Source of the DNA: Bretschneidera sinensis
Taxonomy: Eukaryota; Streptophyta; Magnoliopsida; Brassicales; Akaniaceae
Reading direction: 5' to 3'
DNA: 64,000 nucleotides
Assembly: GCA_023935145.1 (NCBI GenBank)
Contig: CM043700.1
Coordinates: forward strand, 25,700,001-25,764,000
Shown here: one piece after another, positions 11,052 through 21,392 of the stretch
Layout: each line of letters starts with the position of its first letter
How positions within the stretch are numbered: position 1 is the first letter of the stretch
Position numbers and translations under genes: made by a program
Notes under the pieces: model-generated
Databases searched by the model: none
What the model was told of the DNA's origin: nothing
The model's input: only the letters and a program-made list of their open reading frames with translations

Positions 11052-11064
11052 TGGTATCAGAGCC
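11052..11064 (+). other. Primer-binding site (tRNA-iMet type)
   Basis: TGGTATCAGAGCC lies 3 bases after the 5' LTR. This is the standard plant retrotransposon PBS complementary to the initiator tRNA-Met 3' end, so it primes minus-strand DNA synthesis and confirms the LTR boundary. Confidence 0.9.
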
Positions 11065-11088
11065 AAGTTTAGCTGAAGGTGTCCGGGT

Positions 11089-12330
11089 TTGGCAGAAAGT
11101 GGGTTCAATTCCACTATGGTGGGTGTTGATCTTCGAGACCGTTTGGCACGGATTAAAAATTTTGTGGGTGTCTCTCAGATAAAAGATGCTGTTAGCTTCG
11201 CTGTGCAAGCCGAAAGGCAGCGATATGAGATCTTGGCTTTGCAAATAGCCGTTGAAAGAGTAAAAATCGTTGTTGGTGTCCCTATAGAAGATGCCCCTGA
11301 ACTTGTCATTCAGGTGGCAGAACATGGTGTTACCCTTAGATCGTTAGAGACAACCTTGAAGGATTTCATCCGGGATACTAGTGACCGGTTTAACAAGTCT
11401 TTGAATGACATGCTAACAATGACAGACTCATTTAGTGCCACTGTCAAGAATCTTGAGGCAGACTTTACTCTTCTGAAAAGAGCAATGGTTCAAGGTAGTG
11501 GCGGAGATGGGTCTAGTTCCAAGGTTAAAGTATCAGAATCGAAGACTTTCAATGGTGCCTGAAATGCAAAGGATCTTGAGAACTTCCTGTGGGATATGGA
11601 GCAGTATTTCAAGGCTGCCCGTATTCCCGATGGGGAGAAAGTGAGAATTACTAGCATGTACCTCGCAGGTGATGCAAAGCTTTGGTGGCGCATTATGACA
11701 AAAGACGATGTTAGTGCAGGCCGACCAAAGATTGATACATGGGAAACTTTGAAAAAAGAATTGAAAGATCAATTCTTGCCTTGCAATTCGGCGTGGGTTG
11801 CAAGAGAATCTCTCAAGAAGTTGAGGCATATTGGAACAGTTTGTGACTATGTCAAAGAATTTAGTTCTTTGATGCTCGACATCAAGAACATGTTGGAGGA
11901 TGGCAAATTATTCAACTTTCTGTCGGGATTGCAAACTTGGGCGAAGACCTAATTGAGGCGCCAATCGGTGAAGGACTTACCATCAGCACTTGCTGCAGCT
12001 GATGGGTTAGTGGATTACAAATTCGTCATGACTTCTTCGAACTCTAATGCAAACAAGAAGAAGAATTACGGAGATGGCAAGAAGGGAAAGAGTGGACCTT
12101 CTAAAGATGGGAAGACATGAAACAACAAGAAGAAGAAGATGAAGGTGATAAAGGCAGTATGTTTAAGGCCTCGTCATCAAATCAAAACAAAGGAAAGAAT
12201 CAGGGATGCTTTCTTTGTAACGGTCCCCACAGAGCCAAAGAATGTCCCAAGAGAGAAAAGCTGAGTGCGTTGGTAGCACAAGATAAAGAGAAGGATGATG
12301 ACTCGGGTGATTGCCCTACAAGGGTCAATC
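11089..12330 (+). pseudogene. Chromovirus gag (broken)
   Basis: The gag frame opens at 11089 or, more likely, the inner ATG at 11116 (MVGVDLRDRL). A helical, probably coiled-coil segment follows. The retrotransposon gag domain comes next (DLENFLWDMEQYFKAARIP, then AGDAKLWWR, ETLKKELKDQFLP, YVKEFSSLMLDI). After a lysine-rich linker a zinc knuckle reads CFLCNGPHRAKECPKREKL (CX2CX3HX4C) at about 12210-12260. In-frame stops fall at 11560 (TGA), 11950 (TAA) and about 12118, where the frame also shifts. Protein with this layout would form the particle and bind element RNA; this copy cannot make it intact. Confidence 0.88.
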
Positions 12331-12399
12331 ATTTACTCTTGCTCAACACTATCTCTGCGGAGAAAAAAAAGCAATGTAAAGGTTTGATGTACGTGGCTC

Positions 12400-14223
12400 T
12401 TAGACTCAATGGGCGCGAGATTATGGCCATGCTGGACACGGGTGCAACGAATAACTTTGTCTCACAATGGGTTGTAACCATGCTAGGCCTTGATTTGGCC
12501 GTAAATTCTAGCAGATTGAAGGTAGTCAACTCAAGAGCCTTACCGGTCAAAGATTTGGCGACTAGCACTCTCCAAATGGGTAACTAGCAAAGTGAATGTA
12601 ATTTGATGGTTGTCCCTCTCGATGATTTCGATCTCATACTTGGGATGGAGTTCTTTACTATTGCTCAGGCTATGGTGATGCCCTATCATCAAGGTATGTT
12701 GGTGAGTGACACTGGCTAGACTTACTTTGTGCAAGCGATCTTTGATAGGCCGAACAAGGGGAAATTATATGAGTTGTCGGCTAAACAACTGAAGATGGGT
12801 GTGAAATGAAGAGAAACAACATATCTTGCTGACTTGGTCGAAATCAAGCCAGACATTGTTGTGGAGGTACCCGATGAAGTGATTCCTGTGTTAGATGAGT
12901 TCATGGACATGATGCCTACAGAGCTTCCTAGAGAGTTATCACCAAGAAGGGCGATAGATCATAAGATTAAACTCGAGCCAGAAATAAAGGCTCCAGCAAA
13001 AGCCCCTTATCGAATGTCCCCAGCTGAATTAGCAGAATTACACAGACAATTAGATGACTTGCTAGAGGCAGGATTGATGCGGCCTTCTAAGGCCCCTTAT
13101 GGTGCTCATGTGCTTTTTCAAAAGAAGCAAGATGGATCGCTTCGGATGTGTGTGGACTACCGTGCTTTCAACAAAGTTATGGTGAAGAATAAGTACCCAG
13201 TTCCAAATGCGGCAAATCTGTTCGATAGATTGTCGAAGGTTATTTATTTCACCAAGTTAGACTTGCGGTTAGTCTATTACCATGTGAGAATTACCGAAGG
13301 AGATGAGGCCAAGACTGTCTGTGTAACACGGTATGGTTCGTTTGAATTTTTGGTCATGCCATTTGACCTAACCAATGCACCTGCTACATTTTGTAATCTC
13401 ATGAACGAGGTATTATATGAATTTCTAGATTCATTTGTTGTGGTGTACTTGGATGATACTGTGGTTTATAGTGAGTCCTTAGAGGATCACATTAACACTT
13501 GAAGAAATTATATTCACGGCTGAGAGAATACAAATTGTATGTGAAAAAGGAAAAGCGTGAGTTTTGCAGGCAAGAAGTGAACTTCCTTGGCCATTGGGTT
13601 AGCAAAGGCAGGATTCGGATAGATGAGAGGAAAGTGCAGGCGATTCTTGACTGGCTTGCCCCAGCGAAGGTGACTAACCTTTGATCATTCCTTGGCTTTG
13701 CCAATTATTACCGTCGGTTCATCAAAGGGTACTCCAAAAGAGTTAGTCCATTGACCGACTTACTTAAGAAGGACCAGAAATGGGCGTGGACGACTGAATG
13801 TCAGGAGGCGTTTGAAAAATTGAAAGTAGTTGTGTCAACCAAGCCAGTGTTGCAATTGCCAGACTTTGACAAGCCTTTTAAGGTCTATACCGATGCCTCA
13901 GACAAAGCCATCGGTGGAGTGCTGGTCTAAGAGAAGCACCCAATTGCATTTGAAATTCGGAAGTTAAAGGATGCCGAACAGCGCTATTGAACGCATAAGA
14001 AAGAGATGGCTGCGGTGGTACATTGCCTAGAAACATGGCGGCATTACCTGCTGGGAACAAAGTTCACTGTAGTGACGGACAATATGGCGAACACATACTT
14101 TAAAACCCAGAAGAAACTCACACCAAAATAAGCTCGATGGCAAGAATTTCTTGCTGAGTTTGACTTCAGTTGGGTGCATAAGCAAGGAAGGCGGAATAAT
14201 GTGGCGGATGCACTTAGTCGGTA
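12400..14223 (+). pseudogene. Chromovirus protease, reverse transcriptase and RNase H (broken)
   Basis: Protease is marked by MAMLDTGATNNFVS (DTGA catalytic motif, about 12424-12465). The RT begins near 12834 with KAPAKAPYRMSPAELAEL, continues through KKQDGSLRMCVDYRAFN and TKLDLRLVYYHVRI, and has the active-site motif VVVYLDDTVVYS at about 13437-13472. The connection and RNase H follow with [28 protein letters not shown] and NVADALSR. Stops interrupt at 12586, 12718, 12807, 13501, 13682, 13928, 13988, 14129 and 14222. The RT segment 12834-13502 is the longest intact piece. The catalytic aspartates survive, so inactivation comes from nonsense and frameshift changes elsewhere. Confidence 0.9.
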
Positions 14224-14281
14224 GGATGTGCTTCAGTGTGTCTCTGCATTGACTTCGATGTAGTTAACTTTTCTTGAGAGG

Positions 14282-15774
14282 GTGAGGAAGCAGTCAATTT
14301 CAGACTCTGCGTACAAAAAACTTAAGCACGATGTGGCTCAAGGCACAGTCTGTCGATATTGGGTAGAAGATGATATGTTGTATGCCAGGGGTCGCAGGCT
14401 CTATGTTCCTACTGGTGGTAGATTAAGACAGAAGCTATTACATGAGACTCATGACCTGGCTTGGGCCGGGTATCCAAGCGTAGAACGGATGATGGCATTA
14501 CTCTACCAGTACTATTACTAGCCTAAGATGGAGCAAGACATCGAAGCATATGTCAAGATATGTCTTGTTTGTCATGTTGACAAAATAGAAAAGAAGAAGC
14601 AGGCAGGTTTGTTGCAACATCTTTCTATTCCAGAAAAGCCATGGGTTTCGGTGTCCATGGACTTTATTGTTGGTTTTCCAGATGTGGAAGGCATGCGGTC
14701 AATTATGGTAGTGGTTGATCGTTTTTCCAAGTATAGGGTGTTCATTCCTGCTCCGCATGCATGTTCCACAGATGTGGCAGCAGAGTTATTTTATAAGTTT
14801 GTGGTGAAATACTTTGGGCTTCTAGAGGATATCGTGAGTGATAGGGATACACAGTTCACTGGCCGATTTTGGACATGCTTGTTCAACATGATGAGGTCAA
14901 AACTGAAGCTTTCGACAGCCAATTATCCCCAAACTGACGGGCAAACTAAAAGGATCAATGCACTGCTAGAGGAATTTTTGAGGCACTATGTGATAGCAAG
15001 CCAAAGAAATTGGGTACATTTACTTGATACTTCCCAATTTTGCTATAACTTGCATCGTTCTTCTGACACAGGGTCTAGTCCAATGGAGTTAGCTATGGGG
15101 TACCAGCCGCTAACCCCTTTAGAAGTGGCTAAACAGAAGAATCAAGGTCCTTGCCCAGTAGCCTATCAGTTTGTTCGGAACAAACAGGAACTCCTTGAGC
15201 AGGCTCGGGATAGTTTGGTAAAGGCTGGTCGAAGAATGAAGAAATATGCAGATCAACATAGAAGATCCCTAAAGTTCCAGATAAGGGACACAGTGTTGTT
15301 GAAACTCACTCTGCAAATCTGGAAGAAGATTACTAGCAAACAGATTCATAAGGGCTTGGTCCAGAAATACGATAGACCATTTGAGGTAGTAAAAAGGATG
15401 GGCAGTGTTGCTACAGGCAAAAGTTACTTGATCGGTTGAAGGTACATCCTACTTTTCATGTTAGTTTCCTTAAACCATTCCACGAGAATACAACTAATAT
15501 TGATAGGAAGCAAGCAAAAAAGGCCCCTCCCGTAATACGAAAGCAATTTGACAAGGATATTGAGAAGATCCTTGACCATAGGACAATGGGTGCTAGCAAG
15601 AAGAATAGGCGGATAGACTACTTGGTTCAATGGAAAGGTGAAAGCATTGTGGATGCTTCATGGGAGTGTGACATTACACTTTGGCAGTTTGAGGACCAGG
15701 TGAAGGCTTATCTTGAATCCCCTCCGATGAGGACATCGGTCTCTTCGGTTGGGGGAGGTATGTTAGACCCTTAA
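14282..15774 (+). pseudogene. Chromovirus integrase with C-terminal chromodomain (broken)
   Basis: The zinc-binding N-terminus reads LLHETHDLAWAGYPSVERM, with tyrosine where the conserved AGHPG histidine is expected, then CLVCHVDK. A stop (TAG at 14519, a likely former TGG) splits this part. The DDE core shows VSMDFIVGFPD, DIVSDRDTQFTGRFW and the glutamate in INALLEEFLR. After a stop at 15437 the frame resumes with LKVHPTFHVSFLKPFHE. The chromodomain lies at about 15556-15715 (IEKILDHRT, DYLVQWKGESIVDASWE). Chromodomains steer integration toward modified histones in this group. Confidence 0.9.
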
Positions 15775-16567
15775 TGTTCGGTTATTGACTTGGCATGTGT
15801 GAGCCTTGCTGCATGCCAAGTAAGAGGCGGGGATGCGGTGCACATCCCCTTAACAAGGCAAATGGTGTGAAATAGGCAGGCACAAAACCTTGGCGCAATC
15901 AGGTAAGTGTGCACGCGTGGGGGAAGGTACACAGGCATGGGGAGTGTGCACGCCCGCGAGAAGGCTCACAAGCATGGAAGGTATGCTCGCGCGCGGGAAA
16001 GAACATGGTCGTGGCAGATGTGCGCGCGCGCGCTGCAGGGCATATGAGTGTGGCATGTGCGCGTGCGTGTGCGCATGACAGGTGGCATGTGCGCAACTGC
16101 TCAGAAACTGTCCGCAACTATGTGCAACTGCATGAAAACTGTGTGCAACTGCTCGATTTGTGTCTGGGCACGGACAGGGCTGTTAGAATGCCTATGTGTG
16201 TGTCAGCAAGGCTAACTACTAGGTGTGTCAGCGGAGTTTTTATTGGTCCATGTGTGCTTTGCAGTTATGGCTGCTAACTGCTCAGGTTGCCTATAAATAC
16301 AAGGCTTGGCTAAGGCACAGAGGCATTCGTGAATGCTTGTTGTTGTGACCTAGTCTAAGAAATCCTTGTGTGTATGTTGTATTGTCCCTTATTGAGAAAT
16401 AAAGGGTTGGGTGAGAGTTCCCGTAAGCTTGTGTGTGCTTAGTATTTTGTGTGCGTTTCTGTGAGTTAAACGTTTTGTTGAGTGAACCTCGGATTGTGCT
16501 TGGCTAAGTGTGAGACTTAGCGCCATCATAAGGCAAAATGTTCGTAGTAATAGATAACCCTGTGACA
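15761..16567 (+). repeat. 3' LTR of the chromovirus
   Basis: This 807-bp LTR starts TGTTAGACCC right after the purine tract and ends CCTGTGACA. It aligns with the 5' LTR along its whole length except for one fewer unit of the GC-rich tandem repeat and scattered substitutions. Comparing the two LTRs would date the insertion. Confidence 0.92.
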
Positions 16568-17169
16568 CTTACCATATATACTATTATAATTTATAGTTTA
16601 TTTATAACTTGGGATAGAGATTCCATCACTTGTTAAGTTGTTGCTAGAAAATCTACAAACAATCCTCCACTATTTTTTAAATATCTCATACTTCAAAAAG
16701 TTTTGAAAATCTTATGCATAAATAAAAGGTATCTCACGATTTGAACCTTTTCATAATGAAATGTTATGACTAGCGAGAATGAAATGGTAAATTAGTCTTT
16801 GAACCATATATATCCATTCTATTTTGACACATCTAATTCATAAGTTTTTTTTTAACCAATGAATGCTCGGTACAATTTGACATTTTTGTGGCATCTTTGT
16901 GTCCATATTCTTTTCATGAGTGCTTAAGAGTCAAAACCTTGAATTACAAGAAGCAATTTTACTTCATACTCAGACATGTAGACTCTTATCATAAGTGCCT
17001 CTCTAACTTTAGCACTTCAACAAATTTTTGCTATAGATCTATTAAGAGCATTTTAGCTTAACCTACCATTTTCAAATTACAAATACCAAACACTTTCACT
17101 TGAGATAGAATAGAATGTAAATGTTTGCAATTACTTGTATGATGTACTTTGTCTCACTGAACTCAAAAC
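16568..17169. other. Intergenic stretch after the chromovirus
   Basis: AT-rich sequence with no gene I can support. It may include untranslated or LTR remains of the Copia relic that starts at about 17170 and reads toward this side. Confidence 0.4.
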
Positions 17170-17745
17170 TTGATATTGTATCAAACATTGAGTTGAGATT
17201 TCATCGTTGGTGATTTTAAAATGTGGGTTTTGAGATCCATCCCTTTTTATGTTTTAAACAACACTAGCAAGTCTATTTGTTAAAAGATCTACCAAATTAT
17301 GACTTCATCTTACAAAGTTTATAGTGATCACTCCATCATTAATTAATTGTCCCAATAGATAAGTTTTAGTCCAATATAATATGCTTGGATTTTTCATTGT
17401 ATACTTGACTATACACCCTTGATAGTGTTGTTTCACTATCACGGTGTGTATAAATGGGTGACATTAGTTTAGGCCACAATGGAACCTCGTATAAAAAGTT
17501 TCTCAATCATTAAACTTATTTACTTCTAGATGTTAGTGCGAGAAAAAACATTTCTATGGTGGAGTACACATGTTTATTTTTTGAAAGTCAAGAGACAACA
17601 CCCACACTAGGTATGAAGATCCATCCGTTTGTTGAAGCATGATCTTCCCTGTCAGTAATCCAATTGAAATCTGTATATGCTGTTAGAACAGATGGATATA
17701 CACTGTAGCAAATTCCATAGTCCATTGTTTTCTTTAAATCTTTCA
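17170..17745 (-). pseudogene. Ty1-copia RNase H relic
   Basis: Read on the minus strand, several frames together give the order typical of the C-terminus of Copia Pol: YTDFNWITDREDHASTNGW, then NKHVYSTIEM (the TIARSTMEAE position), WLRNFLYEVPLWPK, YIYTHRDSE-like, YNEKSKHI (the YNGKSRHI position), then a degenerate DLLTN segment and a KGWI/GSQNP-like end. Stops and frameshifts are dense, so only a fossil remains. No LTRs are recognised around it. Confidence 0.72.
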
Positions 17746-17805
17746 AAACCCTACGCACAACATGCCAAATCGTAATCCATGAACCTGAGTTTGATCACAC
17801 ACACG

Positions 17806-17868
<63 letters not shown>

Positions 17869-19250
17869 AGTATTGGTATGGATCTTTCATATTTTGTGAA
17901 GTCATCTTTGGCTTTGTCTTTTTAGTTTATGCTAAATTCAAAATTATATGGTTTAGTTATTAGTATTAATAGCTAGTGATTTATATTTGTATAGGATGTG
18001 AAATTTGAATTTTCAAGAGATATTTGAATTTGAGAATGTTAATTTGATACTTTTATCTTTCTATTTATAATGTTTAGAATTTTAAAGGAAAAATTAGAAT
18101 TAAATAATCTAACTCGACGTGAGTCAACCTGACCCAACCTACTAACTCTTTTGAACTCGATCTTTATTTCGCAAGATAATCCTGAACGCAACCTAAGCCT
18201 AACATGGATTTCAATATTAACTTTGAGTTAACACAAAGAAATTAATGGATAAGGGTAAAAAAAACTTCCAAAAAATTATATAGTGTTGTTTAATGATTAG
18301 ATGGGCCTAAAAATAATATGTTAGATAAGTATTATCGAACAATTTCCCCATATAAAAAAGAGGATCACTCTTATAAAACTTTTCAAATTTTTTCTAGTCA
18401 TATCATATTTGAATATATCATTTTAATTTTTAATTTATATTTTTAATATAATAGCATAACATGATTAAAAAGTTTTAATGGATTTTTTTTTGGGTTCAAA
18501 CCATGTTACCAAATTAATTGTAGGTAAAGTAAAGCTAAATTGCTACCCCACTAGCAGTTGAGAATTAACTAGCACTTCTTTTTAACCTCCAAGAGTGCCC
18601 GATTCACATGCTCCGCCCTAGGTTCAAGACGGTGCTAAACAATATGATGCTAAAATAAATTAATTTGCCGAAATCAAGTCAACGTTGTATTGGAAAAGTT
18701 GCAAGAGTGGGAGTAGATGATAAAATTGCTTCCTCTTATACATCATCAGATTATTTACGTATAATTGGGAGCTAGCTCAAATGGAATATTGCTGTGAGAA
18801 TTGATCCAACCACAAAAGGCTGCTAATCTAGCTGCAATTTGTATGCACAAAAGGGCTCTAGTCATAGTTTTTTATTTTTATTTTTAATTTTTAAAAAAAG
18901 TAGTATCACATGTTAAAAGCGAATTTACTTTTTTAAACTGATCGAAAACAAATTATCTATGTTCGATCTAAAAAAATCTTATAACATAACTTCAAAAAGA
19001 CTTGAACTCTATAATTATCATCTAAGCTCTTTGTGATTAAAAAATTAACAAATGATTATTGGGTAGCTTAGAAAACAGGCAGTGGAGGGGTAGGGGTCCA
19101 TATATGTGTGCTGCCTCTCCAGAAGCAAACTCATTGGAGACAGATACGCCCCAAGGACAAATTAATCAGTCTCTACAACCACGAGAACAAAAGGTCGAAT
19201 TTAGTAAAAACAAAACACATAAAATCTCTCACCCCTTTTCACATGGCTTG
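17746..19250. other. Intergenic stretch with (CT)n(AT)n microsatellite
   Basis: A compound microsatellite, (CT)n followed by (AT)n, runs from about 17814 to 17865. The rest is AT-rich with scattered short repeats of no clear class. A 66-codon frame at 19059-19259 overlaps the promoter area of the dynein light chain gene and has no recognisable family. Confidence 0.6.
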
Positions 19251-19254
19251 CTTC

Positions 19255-19261
19255 TATAAAT
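19255..19261 (+). promoter_or_regulatory. Candidate TATA box for the LC8 gene
   Basis: TATAAAT lies about 190 bp upstream of the start codon, followed by a leader that contains an AGAGAGAGAGAG tract near 19400. The spacing fits a 150-160 base 5' leader. No transcript data are available. Confidence 0.4.
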
Positions 19262-19445
19262 TATCTCACCCACTTTCTAATTAACATTATTTAATTGGAG
19301 TCTTCCTTGTGCTCATGATTCCAAACAACTCACATCATGTACCTTAACCAGAGTATATAATTCACCATATATATCCCCCTTGGTAGCTACATCGCCACCA
19401 AGAGAGAGAGAGAGTGCGTAGTCCAAATCCAAATTAAGAAAAGAA

Positions 19446-21392
19446 ATGGGTACCCAATTAGATCAGAAACAAATTAAGAAAGGGTTCATGAGTAGTTTCT
19501 ACAAGTCCAACACTAAAAATCACAAGCCTAAATCCGACCCACCTCCATTGACAACAGTAGCAAAGAAACCAATATTGTCAGAGAATTTGTTACTAAGGAA
19601 ACCAAAAAATTGTCAAGAATTGGAGAAAAGAGGAGGAGAGAAGATAGTGGAGGCAAGGAAGTCGGTGTCTCATGTGGAAACAAACTTGGGATCGGTGGCT
19701 GCATTCCTTCAAGTGAAGGTATTGGTGGCAGACATGCCTGGATTCATGCAAGTGCAAGCCTTTCGGTGTGCTAGGCGAACTTATGATAGTTTGGAGAAGT
19801 TTAGCTCTAAACACATTGCTTATAATATAAAGAAGGTATGCATTGATTTCTTTTCCAAAGCTAGCTATTTGTTTCAATATTATTTTCTCTTATTAATTAT
19901 ATTCTTAAAGAGACTTCATTACTTCTTCAATTAACATATACTGTTATATAGTACCGTTCTTCATTCCCATTAAGTCGTGGGCAAAAACAGATTTGTGAAC
20001 AAGTCTAATTTTGTTATAATATATTTTAGTTTGATATATATTGAGTATTGATTATTCTCGTTTGTTTTTGTTTAAGATAAATACTTGGATTGCTAATTTT
20101 TTTTTGGTTTGGGTTTCACGTCTTATGTTCATATCGTTTTCAAGCTATGAACGTGAAAAAGAATATTAAAATGTATTTGAACTTGATATACATAGAGTGT
20201 TAAAATACATTTGAAATTGTTATACATTGTTGGCTCTTAAATTTTTGAGATCAATGATAATTAACATAATATCAGAGTCAAAAGATTTTGTTATTAAATC
20301 TTGATAATTTTCGTTCGTTTCTATTTATAATAAATATTTGATTTGACATTTATCTTTTAACCCACGTCGTTTTTAATCTTTTTTTATCAATTAACGTTAG
20401 CTAGCTTGTTGGTGCATGATACACTAGCAATATCTAATTTGTTGGTGTTTCTTTTTGGATTTTACTACGTGGGATGATTGAGTTCTGGTTCATGCATGGA
20501 ACCCACAAAGAAGGAGACAGTATACGAAGAAAAGCCATGAATTAGAATCTTCCTTTTCTCTCTCTTCCTTTGTCTGCTTCATTTGGGAGGAAGAAGTATG
20601 GACATGAAAAGCCATGAATTAGAATCTTCCTTTTCTCTCTCTTCCTTTGTCTGCTTCATTTGGGAGGAAGAAGTATGGACATATTATGCTTCTCTCTCTG
20701 TGGACCCATTGATCAAGGCCGATGCATGTGTAGGACCTTCCATAAATTTACGTAGTCTCAACTTTTCATTTAGAGCATGTATTATGGGAATATTTGGTTA
20801 GATTAAGTCTAAAACTAATAATTTAAATTCGATCGCAATTTTATTAGTAATTTTAAATTTTTTTAATAATAATATCGTTTTTTAAATTTCATATTTGTAT
20901 TGATATTATCAATAAAATTTTAAACGAATCTAAAACTAATGTTTTAAATTTGATCTAACAAAATATGTTCGTTGATCGCACCTTTATAAATTGTCCAACT
21001 TATTGAAAAGGTTGATTTTGAATCAGGGATCCAACGACCCATGTGTACAACGACAACACAACCTTTAATTCATGTGGCTAGTTATCAGTTGTCATTGTCT
21101 CAGGTCATGTGTACCACAGTGACTGTGTCGATAATATATACAGTCCAATATAATTTTATGTAACCCATGTGATTTTTAGTCTTCCCAATTAATAATTTAA
21201 TATGACGAATTTGATAATGTAATTCTTTGAATGCAGGAATTTGATAAAGTATATGGGCCGGCCTGGCATTGCATTGTAGGCTCAAGTTTTGGGTCGTTTG
21301 TGACCCATTCAACAGGTTGTTTTCTTTACTTTTCAATGGAGAAGCTCTACATTTTAGTATTTAAGACAAAAGTTCAGAGGGCTTTAGACTGA
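19446..21392 (+). CDS. LC8-type dynein light chain family protein (2 exons)
   Basis: Exon 1 (19446-19835, 130 codons) and exon 2 (21237-21392) join through a GT-AG intron without frame loss, giving 181 residues. The C-terminal 80-90 residues are the LC8 domain: [19 protein letters not shown], then [16 protein letters not shown] across the splice to [20 protein letters not shown], then [10 protein letters not shown] and [11 protein letters not shown]8 proteins are dimeric hub proteins that bind short linear motifs. In plants, which lack cytoplasmic dynein heavy chains, they act as adaptor proteins. The N-terminal 95 residues are a lysine/proline-rich extension not found in canonical LC8, which is about 90 residues. 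The unspliced frame reads on into the intron to 19934 and should not be taken as the end. The intron contains a 77-bp tandem duplication. Arabidopsis has extended LC8 paralogues of this kind. Confidence 0.9.
20529..20682. repeat. 77-bp perfect tandem duplication in the LC8 intron
   Basis: The segment from GAAAAGCCATGAATTAGAAT through AGTATGGACAT occurs twice head to tail, the second copy starting at 20606. The copies look identical, so the event is recent. It lies in the intron and creates a small spurious frame. Confidence 0.9.

Larger units (their letters stand above)
10190..16567 (+). mobile_element. Full-length chromovirus (Ty3-gypsy), inactivated
   Basis: The element has two LTRs (10190-11048 and 15761-16567), a tRNA-iMet type primer-binding site, gag, protease, RT, RNase H, integrase and a C-terminal chromodomain. 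A purine-rich GGGGGAGG tract abuts the 3' LTR. Flanking pentamers are CTTAT on the left and CTTAC on the right, a target duplication with one change. Every coding domain is recognisable in order, but many stops and several frameshifts break the polyprotein, so it cannot act autonomously. The coiled-coil gag start, CX2CX3HX4C knuckle and LTR style suggest the Galadriel-like branch; that lineage call is tentative. Confidence 0.93.
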
